Source: Massilia aurea (GTDB taxonomy: Bacteria > Pseudomonadota > Gammaproteobacteria > Burkholderiales > Burkholderiaceae_D). From it: DNA of 64,000 nucleotides. The notes beneath the pieces are model-generated. The model worked only from the letters and a program-made list of their open reading frames with translations. It was not told the DNA's origin and ran no database searches. Position numbers and translations under genes: made by a program. The stretch covers positions 1-64,000 of the forward strand of contig NZ_JANUGZ010000001.1 in assembly GCF_024753205.1 (NCBI RefSeq), in the 5' to 3' direction. This document shows, piece after piece, positions 24,082 to 32,928 of the stretch. Numbering within the stretch: the stretch's first letter is position 1; each line of letters opens with the position of its first letter.

Positions 24082-24681
24082 ATGGCAAAAGTACTGGTTC
24101 TGTATTACTCGACCTACGGTCACATTGAAACGATGGCCAACGCAGTGGCCGAAGGCGCGCGCGGCGCTGGTGCAACGGTCGACGTGAAACGCGTCCCCGA
24201 AACCGTCCCCGAAGACATCGCCAAGAACGGCCACTTCAAACTGGAGCAGGCTGCGCCCATTGCGAAAGTGGATGAGCTGGAGCACTACGACGCGATCGTC
24301 ATCGGCGCGCCGACGCGCTACGGCCGCATGCCTAGCCAGATGGCGGCCTTCCTCGACCAGACCGGCGGCCTGTGGGCGCGCGGCGCCCTGAACGGTAAAG
24401 TGGGCGGCGCCTTCACCTCGACCGCTACCCAGCACGGCGGCCAGGAAACCACACTGTTTTCGATCATCACGAATCTGATGAATCTTGGTCTGACCATCGT
24501 CGGCCTGCCATACAGCTACCAGCAGCAGATGACGCTCGACGAAGTCGCCGGCGGCAGCCCATACGGCGCGACGACGATTGCCGGCGGCAAGGGTGAACGT
24601 CAGCCGAGCGAGATCGACCTGGGCGGCGCGCGCCACCAGGGCAAGCTGATCGCCGAGACCGCCGCCAAGCTGTTCGGCTGA
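24082..24681 (+). CDS. wrbA: NAD(P)H:quinone oxidoreductase WrbA
   Basis: WrbA is a flavodoxin-like FMN enzyme that reduces quinones by two electrons and protects against oxidative stress. The 199-residue protein starts with the FMN phosphate loop [42 protein letters not shown] and [15 protein letters not shown] are WrbA signatures. GYSYQQQ-type and [10 protein letters not shown] segments complete the flavin pocket. GGAGAAG precedes the ATG at 24082. A GST gene follows 19 bases later and is probably co-transcribed. Confidence 0.95.
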   Translation: MAKVLVLYYSTYGHIETMANAVAEGARGAGATVDVKRVPETVPEDIAKNGHFKLEQAAPIAKVDELEHYDAIVIGAPTRYGRMPSQMAAFLDQTGGLWARGALNGKVGGAFTSTATQHGGQETTLFSIITNLMNLGLTIVGLPYSYQQQMTLDEVAGGSPYGATTIAGGKGERQPSEIDLGGARHQGKLIAETAAKLFG

Positions 24682-24700
24682 TCGGGCGAGCGCCACTGCC

Positions 24701-25399
24701 ATGACCGATCTCTCCGCATTCCCCATCACGAAACAATGGCCGGCGCAGCATCCGGACCGGCTGCAGTTGTATTCGATGCCGACGCCCAATGGCGTCAAGA
24801 TTCCGATCATGCTGGAAGAGATCGGTCTGCCGTACGAAGTGCACAAGGTCGACTTCGCCAAGGACGACCAGCATTCGCCGGCCTTCCTGTCGCTCAATCC
24901 GAACAACAAGATCCCGGCGATCATTGACCCGGACGGTCCCGGCGGCCAGCCGCTGCCGCTGTTCGAGTCGGGCGCCATCCTGATCTACCTGGCGGACAAG
25001 ACTGGCAAGCTCATGCCCCTGGACCCGACCGCGCGCTATCAGGTCATCCAGTGGGTGATGTTCCAGATCGGCAGCGTGGGGCCGATGTTTGGCCAGTTGG
25101 GCTTCTTCCACAAGTTCGCTGGCAAGGATATCGAGGACAAGCGTCCACGCGATCGCTATGTCGACGAGTCACGCCGCCTGCTGGGCGTCATCAACGGCCA
25201 ACTGGCGCAGCACGCCTGGATCGCGGGCAACGACTTCACCATCGCCGATATCGCGATCCTCCCCTGGATCAATGGCCTGCTGAATTTTTACGAAGCAGGG
25301 GATCTGGTCGGCATCAAGGACTTCCCGCACGTGTCGGCCGCGCTCACGAAATTCCTTGCGCGCCCGTCCGTGCAAAAAGGGCTGAAGATCCCGGCATAA
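24701..25399 (+). CDS. Glutathione S-transferase, YfcG/Nu-class-like
   Basis: A 232-residue GST with an N-terminal thioredoxin-fold domain (about 15-105) and an all-helical C-terminal domain. RLQLYSMPTPNGVKIPIMLEE resembles the Nu-class start, in which an Asn or Thr in PTPNG replaces the catalytic Tyr/Ser. The glutathione-binding cis-proline and LFESGAILIYLADKTGKLMP are clear. YfcG-type enzymes act as disulfide-bond reductases with two glutathiones. It lies 19 bases after wrbA, so the pair may form a redox-defence operon. The ribosome site is weak (GGGCGAG). Confidence 0.9.
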   Translation: MTDLSAFPITKQWPAQHPDRLQLYSMPTPNGVKIPIMLEEIGLPYEVHKVDFAKDDQHSPAFLSLNPNNKIPAIIDPDGPGGQPLPLFESGAILIYLADKTGKLMPLDPTARYQVIQWVMFQIGSVGPMFGQLGFFHKFAGKDIEDKRPRDRYVDESRRLLGVINGQLAQHAWIAGNDFTIADIAILPWINGLLNFYEAGDLVGIKDFPHVSAALTKFLARPSVQKGLKIPA

Positions 25400-25418
25400 T
25401 CAAGCCGGCAAATCCGCC

Positions 25419-26153
25419 TCAGTAAGGACTGGCCGTCGGCCGCACGATCAGCTCGCTGACATCCACGTCGGCCGGCTGATCGATCGCAAACCCGATCGCC
25501 CGCGCGATGGCCTCCGGCTTGATCGCCACCTTGCGAAACTCGCGCATCGCCTCGCGCGCAGCAGGATCCGAGATCGACTCGGCCAAGTCCGACTCCACGA
25601 CGCCAGGCGACACCAGCGTCACGCGGATCGCGCCGCCGACCTCTTGCCGCAAACCCTCGGTGATGGCCGCCACGGCAAACTTGGTGGCGCAATACACCGC
25701 CGCTGTCGGGCTCACCGCATACGCGCCGATCGACGCGATATTGATGATCTGACCGCTGCTACGCGCCTGCATGCCGGGCAGCACGGCGGCAATCCCGTGC
25801 AGCACGCCGCGGATGTTCACGTCAATCATCTGGTTCCACTCGTCGATCTTCAATGCGTCGAGCTTCGACAATGGCATGACGCCCGCATTATTGATGAGGA
25901 CATCGATTCGGCCATGGCAGTCGAGCGCGAAGTCGGCGAACGCTGTCATGCTCTCCATGCTGGTGACGTCGAGCCTGGCGACGTCGGCAATGCCGCCGGC
26001 CGCGCGGATGGCGCTTGCCAGCGTTACCAGTTGTTCGACGCGCCGCGCGCCGAGGATGACGCGGTGGCCCTGCGCGGCAAGAAAACGTGCGGTGGCTTCA
26101 CCGATACCGCTGCTGGCGCCCGTGATGAGGATGACTTTCGATGCGTGTTCCAT
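25419..26153 (-). CDS. Short-chain dehydrogenase/reductase
   Basis: A 244-residue classical SDR. The cofactor loop is ITGASSGIGEATA at residues 9-21, with the GARRVEQL strand typical of NADP users. NNAGV is near residue 85, the catalytic serine is in INIASIGAY and the YxxxK motif is YCATKFAV. It has the shape of YdfG/serdehydrogenase-like enzymes acting on small hydroxy acids or alcohols. GGGAG precedes the ATG at 26153; a longer upstream reading frame lacks SDR features. The gene is convergent with the GST gene and lies 158 bases after rlhA on the same strand. Confidence 0.9.
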   Translation of the reverse strand: MEHASKVILITGASSGIGEATARFLAAQGHRVILGARRVEQLVTLASAIRAAGGIADVARLDVTSMESMTAFADFALDCHGRIDVLINNAGVMPLSKLDALKIDEWNQMIDVNIRGVLHGIAAVLPGMQARSSGQIINIASIGAYAVSPTAAVYCATKFAVAAITEGLRQEVGGAIRVTLVSPGVVESDLAESISDPAAREAMREFRKVAIKPEAIARAIGFAIDQPADVDVSELIVRPTASPY

Positions 26154-26311
26154 GCTGTGCTCCCTGGTGTGTTGACAGTAGCGCAAGTATGGGCATCGGG
26201 CGTGGCGTTGCCCATGCCGAAACCTCGGCATCGATTGCACGATCCTCCGGAAATGAATAACCGCGCCCGCAGGCGCCGTTTGATTGGCAACAATAAGCCG
26301 GCAGCAGCCGG

Positions 26312-28282
26312 TCAGGCCCGCGGCCGCTGGCGATGGAACGTCAACGGCGTGTACGACACGGCCGATGGTGGCGGCTGCTTCAGGATGTTCGAGCGCATCG
26401 CACCCACCACGTGCATCTCGCACGGTTTGCAATCAAAGCGCAGTGTGTAGCGGTCTTCTCCGCTGACCAGCGTCATCGGCTCGGCCTTCACCTGGCCCTG
26501 CACGCCTTGCACGCCCTTGGCTTGTTTCGGGCACAGATTGAACGAGAAGCGCAGGCAGTGCTTGGTGATCATCAAGGAGACTTCGCCGGCTTCTTCATGC
26601 GACTCGTACGCGGCGTCGATCAGCTGCACGCCATGCTTCTGGTAGAACGCGCGTGCCTTGTCGTTGTAGACATTGGCCAGGTAGCTCAGCTGCACATCCG
26701 GATACACCGGCGGCGGCGTGGTCGCCGACTTGCGCTCGGGCCGCTGCCAGGCCGCCAGGCGCGCCGCTTCGTGCGCCGCAATGGCGTCGCGCCGCAGCGC
26801 ATTGATCGCCGCGCTCGGCACGAACCACGGCTGGCTCAGCTTGAGCTCGACATGGCCCGCTTCGAACATAGTGTTGCCGAGTTTGGCAACGCTGGCGCGC
26901 AATCCCGCATCGGCCTGCGCGGCCTGCGTCGCCGGCTGCAGGGCAATTGCCGCCGCTGCATGCGACGCGATGCCGTCCTCGTCGATGATGTCCAGGCGCA
27001 GTCCATCCGGCTGTTCGCTGAGCACCAGTTCCAGCGCTACCTTGCGCTCGGATGATTTCTTGTTGAGCGTTGCTTCCCAACCGTGATCGCGGTTGCGGTG
27101 GATGACGGTGCCGACCTTCAAGCCCGCCAGCGTCTGCATCGGTTCGTTCGGATAGACACGCCAGCGCTGGCCATCGGGCTCGTCGCCCAGCTTGTCGGCC
27201 TTGTTGGCCTGGATGCCGACCGTGTCGCGCTTGTACATATAGTTCAAGCCGTCGCCGTTGGCCATTGGCGCGCTAGTGACGACATCGAAGCTGTCGCCGT
27301 TCAGGCGCGCCACGATGCCCAGTTCCACGCCCACGTACTTCGGTGAATCGAACGCGCCGATATCGGTCAGGCGGCCCTGCGCGAAATACTCGGTATGGCC
27401 GCGGTGGAAGTTCTTGTCGACGTCCGGCGTGAACATCACGCGCGTGCGGCCGCTCGAGGCGCGCACGAATTCCGGCCGCTGGTCCAGCAGTTCGTCGAGC
27501 AGCAGACGGTAGTGGGCCGTGATGTTTTTCACGTAACCCATGTCCTTGTAGCGGCCTTCGATCTTGAACGAACGGATGCCGGCATCGACCAGTGCGCCCA
27601 GGTTGCGGCTCTGATCGTTGTCTTTCATCGACAACAGGTGCTTGTCGAACGCAACCACGCGGCCCTGGCCATCGCTCAGCGTGTAGGGCAGGCGGCAATT
27701 TTGCGAGCAGTCGCCACGATTGGCCGAGCGGCCATTGTCAGCATGCGAGATATAGCACTGGCCCGAATACGCCACGCACAGCGCGCCGTGCACGAAGTAT
27801 TCGAGCGGCGTGTCGGTCACCTGATGGATCTTGCGGATCTGCTCGACCGTCAGTTCGCGCGCCAGCACCAGTTGCGAAAAACCGACGTCGGCGAGGAATT
27901 TCGCTTTCTCTGGCCCACGAATGTCGCACTGGGTACTGGCATGCAGCTGGATCGGCGGCAGGTCGAGCTCGAGCAAGCCCATGTCCTGGATGATCAGCGC
28001 ATCGACGCCGGCCTCATACAGCAGCCAGATCTGCTTGCGCGCCAGCTCGAGTTCGCTGTCGTGCATGATGGTGTTCATCGTCACGAAGATGCGCGCACGG
28101 TAGGCGTGCGCGAACTGCACGAGCCCGGCGATGTCTTCGAGCGGGTTGCTGGCATTGTGCCGCGCCCCGAATGCCGGGCCGCCGATATAGACGGCATCGG
28201 CGCCGTGCAGGATCGCCTCGCGCCCGATCTCGGCGGTTTTGGCGGGCGAGAGCAGTTCAAGCTCGTGGGCTAGCAATGACAT
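26312..28282 (-). CDS. rlhA: 23S rRNA 5-hydroxycytidine synthase (U32 peptidase family)
   Basis: This 656-residue U32 family protein matches E. coli RlhA (YdcP, about 650 residues), which forms 5-hydroxycytidine at C2501 of 23S rRNA. Matching segments are ELLSPAK near the start, AVYIGGPAFGARHNASN, the HASTQCD strand, and the iron-sulfur cysteine region YSGQCYISHADNGRSANRGDCSQNC at about residues 175-200 (written here in parts: YSGQCYISH, SANRGDCSQNC). FKIEGRYKDMGYVKNITAHY is also conserved. A C-terminal part with two Cys-containing segments (SFNLCPKQ, RFDCKPCEMHVVG) may bind a further cofactor. The ATG at 28282 has AAGGA upstream. It is divergent from the LacI regulator gene. Confidence 0.9.
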   Translation of the reverse strand: MSLLAHELELLSPAKTAEIGREAILHGADAVYIGGPAFGARHNASNPLEDIAGLVQFAHAYRARIFVTMNTIMHDSELELARKQIWLLYEAGVDALIIQDMGLLELDLPPIQLHASTQCDIRGPEKAKFLADVGFSQLVLARELTVEQIRKIHQVTDTPLEYFVHGALCVAYSGQCYISHADNGRSANRGDCSQNCRLPYTLSDGQGRVVAFDKHLLSMKDNDQSRNLGALVDAGIRSFKIEGRYKDMGYVKNITAHYRLLLDELLDQRPEFVRASSGRTRVMFTPDVDKNFHRGHTEYFAQGRLTDIGAFDSPKYVGVELGIVARLNGDSFDVVTSAPMANGDGLNYMYKRDTVGIQANKADKLGDEPDGQRWRVYPNEPMQTLAGLKVGTVIHRNRDHGWEATLNKKSSERKVALELVLSEQPDGLRLDIIDEDGIASHAAAAIALQPATQAAQADAGLRASVAKLGNTMFEAGHVELKLSQPWFVPSAAINALRRDAIAAHEAARLAAWQRPERKSATTPPPVYPDVQLSYLANVYNDKARAFYQKHGVQLIDAAYESHEEAGEVSLMITKHCLRFSFNLCPKQAKGVQGVQGQVKAEPMTLVSGEDRYTLRFDCKPCEMHVVGAMRSNILKQPPPSAVSYTPLTFHRQRPRA

Positions 28283-28373
28283 GGGGAATCCTTCGATGCG
28301 AAGACCGGGATTATAGCCAGTCGGCGCGCTGCCGTCATGTGCCGCGACGTTGCAGCGCCCGCCGAAGCTGGAG

Positions 28374-28411
28374 GATGTTAGCGCAATCCCAAGCGTTGCT
28401 GTGCTAACATC
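28374..28411. promoter_or_regulatory. Probable operator for the LacI-type regulator (autoregulation)
   Basis: A perfect 9-bp inverted repeat, GATGTTAGC at 28374-28382 and GCTAACATC at 28403-28411, lies in the 164-base gap between rlhA and the LacI gene. Its left half continues as TGTTAGCGCAA, the same core found before xylX and between xylA and GH74. The two half-sites with a 20-base spacer could bind two dimers or one dimer each. It is 35 bases before the LacI start. Confidence 0.7.
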
Positions 28412-28446
28412 AAGCCCATTTCCCTGGCCTTGAAAACAATCCCGAC

Positions 28447-29550
28447 ATGAGTAAAGTGACGCTCGACAGCATCCGTGAAGCGATGGAACACGGCAAGCCA
28501 ACGATGGTGGACGTCGCCAAGCTGGCCGGCGTCTCCGCCATGACGGTCTCGCGCGTCATGAACGGGAAAACCCTGGTGCGTGAAAGCACAAGGCGCAAGG
28601 TCGCCGATGCGGTCGCAGCTCTGAACTATACGCCGAACCAGGAAGCGCGCAATCTGGCCGGTTCCAAGCCCATCCGCGTCGGTTTCTTGTACAGCAACCC
28701 GAGTGCTGCCTACCTGAGCGAATTTCTCGTCGGCCTGCTGAACCAGTCGGGCCTGAACAATGTCCAACTCTTCGTCGAGAAGTGCGAGGCGGGCAACCAC
28801 GAAACCGAACACACGCAGCGCCTGATCGACAATGGCCTCGATGGCGTCATCTTGCCACCGCCGCTGTGCGACAGCGAAGCCGTGCTGGGGTGCGTGGAAC
28901 GCGCCGGCATTCCCGCTGTCGTCGTCGCGTGCGGTTCGCCCGCACCGGGCCTGGGGGCAGTGAGCATCGACGACTACGATGCCGCCCACTACATGACGCG
29001 CCACCTGATCGCCCTGGGTCACCAGCGCATCGGCTTCATCGTCGGCCACCCGAACCAGAGCGCCAGCGCGCGCCGTCTCGACGGCTACCGCGCCGCGATC
29101 ACCGAAATGAACGCCGACGCATCCGACGAACTGGTGGTGCAGGGGATGTTTACCTACCGCTCGGGCCTGGACGCGGCCGAGCAGTTGCTCGCGCTTGCCG
29201 AGCGGCCGACGGCGATCTTTGCCAGCAACGACGATATGGCTGCCGCCACGGTCGCCGTCGCCCACCGCCTGGCGCTGGATGTGCCGGGCGATCTCACGGT
29301 CACGGGCTTCGACGATACCGCGCTGGCCACCACCATCTGGCCCGAGCTGACGACCGTGCGCCAGCCGATTGCCGAGATGGCGCGCGAAGCGGTGCAGGCG
29401 CTCGTGCGGCGCGTGCGCGCAATGCGCGAAGAAGAACCGGCCGAGCCAGAGCAGACGCGCATGGACTTTGTCCTGGTGCGGCGCCAGTCTGACGCCGCGC
29501 CACGCGTGCGCCCGCCGGCGCGCTTGCCTGCAGCAGCGCGGAGCCTCTGA
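28447..29550 (+). CDS. LacI-family transcriptional regulator of the xylose/xyloglucan locus
   Basis: A 367-residue LacI/GalR protein. An 18-residue leader precedes the helix-turn-helix TMVDVAKLAGVSAMTVSRVMNG, which is followed by the hinge helix region YTPNQEARNLAGS. The sugar-binding core (about 75-340) is of the periplasmic-binding-protein type, ending with conserved segments such as VTGFDDTALATTIWPELTTVRQP. The leader and hinge resemble GntR/IdnR-type members. It precedes the xylX-B-C-D-F-G-H genes and similar palindromes occur near its own start, before xylX and before GH74, so it is the obvious candidate regulator. The effector may be xylose, xylonate or a later intermediate; this is inference. 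Confidence 0.92.
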   Translation: MSKVTLDSIREAMEHGKPTMVDVAKLAGVSAMTVSRVMNGKTLVRESTRRKVADAVAALNYTPNQEARNLAGSKPIRVGFLYSNPSAAYLSEFLVGLLNQSGLNNVQLFVEKCEAGNHETEHTQRLIDNGLDGVILPPPLCDSEAVLGCVERAGIPAVVVACGSPAPGLGAVSIDDYDAAHYMTRHLIALGHQRIGFIVGHPNQSASARRLDGYRAAITEMNADASDELVVQGMFTYRSGLDAAEQLLALAERPTAIFASNDDMAAATVAVAHRLALDVPGDLTVTGFDDTALATTIWPELTTVRQPIAEMAREAVQALVRRVRAMREEEPAEPEQTRMDFVLVRRQSDAAPRVRPPARLPAAARSL

Positions 29551-29658
29551 CAAAGGTACCGTCCCGGCCTCAGAAGGGGCAGGGACCATCTCCTGGCGTG
29601 TCTGCAAACGCCGCATTCTTTGCCGTTCCCGCTCCCCTGCAAGCATTCCAATAATTCG

Positions 29659-29688
29659 TTGACAACCGTCCGAACAGAAGTTTAGACT
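29659..29688 (+). promoter_or_regulatory. Sigma-70-type promoter of the xyl operon
   Basis: A perfect -35 box TTGACA (29659-29664) is followed, after an 18-base spacer, by TAGACT (29683-29688), which matches the -10 consensus at four positions. It lies in the 398-base gene-free stretch 29551-29948, immediately before the TGTTAGCGC-type operator. Before it (29551-29650) I see only an imperfect GC-rich hairpin after the LacI stop. Confidence 0.65.
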
Positions 29689-29692
29689 GCAA

Positions 29693-29715
29693 TGGTTGCG
29701 CTAACAATTCTGTTA
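29693..29715. promoter_or_regulatory. Probable LacI-type operator at the xyl promoter
   Basis: TGGTTGCGCTAACA (29693-29706) is an imperfect palindrome of LacI-family type centred on CG; on the minus strand it reads TGTTAGCGCAACCA. It begins about five bases after the -10 box, where a bound repressor would block RNA polymerase. A second inverted repeat, TAACA-ATTC-TGTTA (29702-29715), overlaps its right half. Confidence 0.7.
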
Positions 29716-29767
29716 AAGGATTGTTGTGACGCACATTAAAATAATCAAAAAGCATCAGGAGACGACC

Positions 29768-29848
29768 ATGCAAGACCCGCACACCCGGCTGCCCGCCGGC
29801 GTGGCTGCAGCCACGCTGCGCCGCGCGCCTTCCCGTCACACCTCCTGA
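29768..29848 (+). CDS. Possible short leader peptide before xylX
   Basis: A 26-codon reading frame starts with ATG seven bases after AGGAG and ends in TGA. It encodes a basic peptide beginning MQDPHTRLPAG and ending APSRHTS. It sits in the 5' leader of the xyl operon, downstream of the promoter and operator and 100 bases before the xylX ATG. A good ribosome site suggests that it may be translated, perhaps as a leader that affects xylX expression. No homologue is recognised and the coding evidence is limited to the ribosome site. Confidence 0.35.
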   Translation: MQDPHTRLPAGVAAATLRRAPSRHTS

Positions 29849-29948
29849 GTACCGGTTTGTCCCGGCTGCCCGCGCCACGCTGCTTTGCATCCGTCTTCGC
29901 AGCCGTCTGCGCGCCCGCCAGGACCCGTCACCACGAACGAGAGAAAAC

Positions 29949-31169
29949 ATGACCGCATCTTCCGTCAATGCGCTGCCCGGCACGCTACCCGACGCGCTAC
30001 CCGCTGACATCGCGTCGGCCCTGCTGGTTGGCCGTGTCTGGCGCCCGGCCCCGATCGACGGCCCGGCAGTCGTCGCCGTGCGCGCCGGCCGCATCATCGA
30101 CATCACCCACCACGCAGCCACCGTCGCCGACCTGTTCGAGCGCGATGCCGCCGACATGCTGGCGATCGTCAAGAGCGCCGAAGGGGACGACCTGGGCGAC
30201 GCTGCCAGCCTGCTGCAAGCCGCGCTGGACGGCGGTCTAAGCGAGGGCGGCGTTCAGCTGCTCGCGCCGTGTGACCTGCAGGCCATCAAGGCCGCCGGCG
30301 TGACGTTTGCTGTCAGCCTGCTCGAACGCGTCATCGAAGAACAGGCCAAGGGCGATCCTGCCCGCGCCTCTGCATTGCGCACGGAACTGCAGGCGACCAT
30401 CGGCACCAACCTGGCCGAGATGGTGCCGGGTTCCAGCGCCGCGATGCGTCTGAAAACGGAGCTGAGCGCGCGCGGCCTGTGGTCGCAATACATGGAAGTG
30501 GGCATCGGCCCCGACGCCGAAGTCTTCACCAAATCGCAGCCGATGTCGTCGCTGGGCCATGGCGCCGTCGTCGGCCTGCACCCGTCGTCGCACTGGAACA
30601 ACCCGGAACCCGAAATCGTGCTGGCCGTAAACAGCCGCGCCGAGATCGTCGGTGCCGCACTGGGCAACGACGTCAACCTGCGCGACATCGAAGGGCGCAG
30701 CGCGCTCCTGCTTGGCAAGGCCAAGGACAACAACGGCTCGTGCGCCATCGGCCCGTTCGTGCGCATTTTTGATGGCGACTTCACGCTCGACACGCTGCGC
30801 AGCTGCGAAGTGAGCATGCTGATCGAAGGCGCGGACGACGGCTTCACGCTGGCCGGTTCGAGCCGCATGCGCGAGATCAGCCGCGACCCGCTCGACCTCG
30901 TGGCCCAGACCTGCGGTGCGCATCACCAGTACCCGGACGGCTTCATGCTGTTTTTGGGGACGATGTTCTCGCCGATCAAGGACCGCGGCGCCGCCGGTGG
31001 CGGCTTCACGCACCACCCGGGCGACAAGGTCACCATCTCGACCCCGGCGCTGGGCGCCCTGGTCAACACGGTCGGCCGCAGCGACACCATTGCGCCATGG
31101 ACCTTCGGTGTGCGCGCGCTGTACCAGAACCTGGCGCGGCGCGAACTGCTGGCAGGCCGTCCAGCATGA
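29949..31169 (+). CDS. xylX: 2-keto-3-deoxy-D-xylonate dehydratase (FAH family)
   Basis: This 406-residue protein of the fumarylacetoacetate hydrolase family matches Caulobacter XylX, which dehydrates 2-keto-3-deoxyxylonate to 2-oxoglutarate semialdehyde in the Weimberg pathway. Shared segments include LLAPCDLQAIKAAGVTFAVS, ERVIEEQAKGD, GLWSQYMEVGIGPDAE, SHWNNPEPEIVLAV and GAALGNDVNLRDIEGRSALL. Metal-binding acidic residues of the FAH fold lie in the NNPEPE and GNDVNLRD segments. GAGAG precedes the ATG at 29949. It is the first enzyme gene of the operon, and its stop overlaps a possible alternative xylB start. It acts in the cytoplasm. Confidence 0.88.
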   Translation: MTASSVNALPGTLPDALPADIASALLVGRVWRPAPIDGPAVVAVRAGRIIDITHHAATVADLFERDAADMLAIVKSAEGDDLGDAASLLQAALDGGLSEGGVQLLAPCDLQAIKAAGVTFAVSLLERVIEEQAKGDPARASALRTELQATIGTNLAEMVPGSSAAMRLKTELSARGLWSQYMEVGIGPDAEVFTKSQPMSSLGHGAVVGLHPSSHWNNPEPEIVLAVNSRAEIVGAALGNDVNLRDIEGRSALLLGKAKDNNGSCAIGPFVRIFDGDFTLDTLRSCEVSMLIEGADDGFTLAGSSRMREISRDPLDLVAQTCGAHHQYPDGFMLFLGTMFSPIKDRGAAGGGFTHHPGDKVTISTPALGALVNTVGRSDTIAPWTFGVRALYQNLARRELLAGRPA

Positions 31170-31234
31170 CCCCTCCTGACGGCGCGCCCCACGTTTCGCT
31201 TTCCGATCCGCTTCAAGATAACCGCGAGTTCACG

Positions 31235-32038
31235 ATGCACGATTCAACACCAGATTCCACCCCCGCCGCACTGGTCTACGCGACCTATCCCGACCTGCGC
31301 GACAAGCGCGTCGTCATCACCGGTGGCGGCACCGGCATCGGCAGCGAACTGGTGACGGCGTTTACCGGCCAGGGCGCGCAGGTCTGGTTCCTCGACATCG
31401 CCAAAGAAGCCTCGACTGCGCTGGCCGACTCGCTGGCCGGTTCCGCGCACAAACCGCGCTTCCTGCCGTGCGACCTGACCGACCTCGATGCGCTGGCCGC
31501 GACCTTTGCCGCCATCGAAGCCCAAGCCGGTGGTATCGACATCCTGCTCAATAACGCCGCCAACGACGACCGCCACGGCATCGACGACGTCACGCCCGAC
31601 TACTGGGAAAGCCGGATGGCAGTCAATCTGCGCCATACGTATTTCTGCAGCCAGGCAGCAGTGGCGATGATGCGCCGCCAGGGCAGCGGCGTGATCCTCA
31701 ATTTCGGCTCCATTTCCTGGTACCTGGCGTCGAACCAGCTGTCGCTGTACATGATGGCCAAGGCGGCGATCGAGGCGATGAGCCGCGGCCTGGCGCGCGA
31801 CCTTGGCGCCGAGAACATCCGCGTCAATACCGTCATCCCGGGCGCCGTGCGCACGCCGCGCCAGCAGGCGCTGTGGCACACGCCAGAAGAAGAAGCACGC
31901 ATCCTGGCTGGCCAGTGCCTGCCGCAGCGCGTCGAGATGCAGGACGTGGCGGCGCTGTCGCTGTTCCTGGCCTCGAACAACGCGCGCCGCTGCAGCGGCC
32001 GCGAATATTTCGTCGACGCTGGCTGGTACGGCGCATGA
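31235..32038 (+). CDS. xylB: D-xylose 1-dehydrogenase (SDR family)
   Basis: XylB oxidises D-xylose to D-xylonolactone with NAD. The 267-residue protein resembles Caulobacter XylB throughout. The cofactor motif is VVITGGGTGIGSELV, the acidic residue for NAD is in WFLDIAKE, and LLNNAANDDRHGIDDVT replaces the usual NNAG surroundings exactly as in that enzyme. The catalytic serine is in LNFGSISWYL, the Tyr in YMMAK, and the end is CSGREYFVDAGWYG. The ATG at 31235 is chosen; another at 31166 overlaps the xylX stop (ATGA) and would add 23 residues. The stop overlaps the xylC start by four bases. Confidence 0.88.
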   Translation: MHDSTPDSTPAALVYATYPDLRDKRVVITGGGTGIGSELVTAFTGQGAQVWFLDIAKEASTALADSLAGSAHKPRFLPCDLTDLDALAATFAAIEAQAGGIDILLNNAANDDRHGIDDVTPDYWESRMAVNLRHTYFCSQAAVAMMRRQGSGVILNFGSISWYLASNQLSLYMMAKAAIEAMSRGLARDLGAENIRVNTVIPGAVRTPRQQALWHTPEEEARILAGQCLPQRVEMQDVAALSLFLASNNARRCSGREYFVDAGWYGA

Positions 32039-32907
32039 GCGGCGCCGTGCACTGCCTGTGGGACGTCAAGGCCACGCTGGGCGAGGGCGCCTTGTGGGAT
32101 GCGGTCCGGCGCAAGATCTGGTTCGTCGACATCAAGGGCCGTCGCATCCACTGCTGCGATGAAGACGGCGGCGCGCGCCAGAGCTGGGATGCGCCGTCGC
32201 AGATCGGCTTTCTCGCGCCGAGCGACGATGGCGGCATGGTGTGCGGGCTCGAAGATGGCCTGTACCGCTTCGCCGAGAACGATGGCGCGTTCATCGCGCT
32301 GGCCCGCGTCGAAGCCGACCTGCCGGGCAACCGCTTCAACGACGGGCACGTCGATGCAGCCGGGCGCCTGTGGTTTGGCTCGATGGACAATGGCGAGAGC
32401 GAGGCCACCGGCAAGCTGTACCGCTTCGACGGCGCCGGCCAGCCGGCACGCGCGATGGACGCCGGCTACATCATCACCAACGGTCCGGCCATCAGCCCGG
32501 ACGCGACCACGCTGTACCACACCGACACGCTGGCGCGCACGATCCACGCCTTCGACCTGGGCCCGGACGGCGCGATCCATGGCAAGCGCCTGTTCGTCAC
32601 GCACGAAGGCAGCGGCCATCCGGACGGCATGGCAGTCGACGCCGAAGGTTACCTGTGGGTCGCCGTCTTCGGCGGCTGGCGCATCGACCGCTACGATCCC
32701 CAAGGACGCAAGGTCGATGAGGTGCGCTTCCCATGCGCGAACATCACCAAGCCGGCCTTCGGCGGCGACGATCTGCGCACCGTGTATGCCACCACCGCGC
32801 GCAAAGGTTTGAGCGAGGCCGATCGGCTGGCGCAGCCGCTGGCCGGTGGCCTGTTCACGTTCCGCGCCGAGACGCCGGGCCTGCCGCAACATGCGTTGCA
32901 CCTGTAA
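32035..32907 (+). CDS. xylC: D-xylonolactone lactonase (SMP-30 family)
   Basis: A 290-residue six-bladed beta-propeller of the SMP-30/gluconolactonase/LRE family, which hydrolyses sugar lactones with a divalent metal. The first metal ligand is the glutamate in LGEGALWD (about residue 17). RFNDGHVDAAGRLWFGSMD gives the Asn and the blade-three motif, and HPDGMAVDAEGYLWVAVFGG supplies the catalytic Asp region. In this operon the substrate is D-xylono-lactone, by position between xylB and xylD. Its ATG overlaps the xylB stop (ATGA). The ends are firm. Confidence 0.9.
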   Translation: MSGAVHCLWDVKATLGEGALWDAVRRKIWFVDIKGRRIHCCDEDGGARQSWDAPSQIGFLAPSDDGGMVCGLEDGLYRFAENDGAFIALARVEADLPGNRFNDGHVDAAGRLWFGSMDNGESEATGKLYRFDGAGQPARAMDAGYIITNGPAISPDATTLYHTDTLARTIHAFDLGPDGAIHGKRLFVTHEGSGHPDGMAVDAEGYLWVAVFGGWRIDRYDPQGRKVDEVRFPCANITKPAFGGDDLRTVYATTARKGLSEADRLAQPLAGGLFTFRAETPGLPQHALHL

Positions 32908-32928
32908 CGCGCACTGGAGAATCACCGC

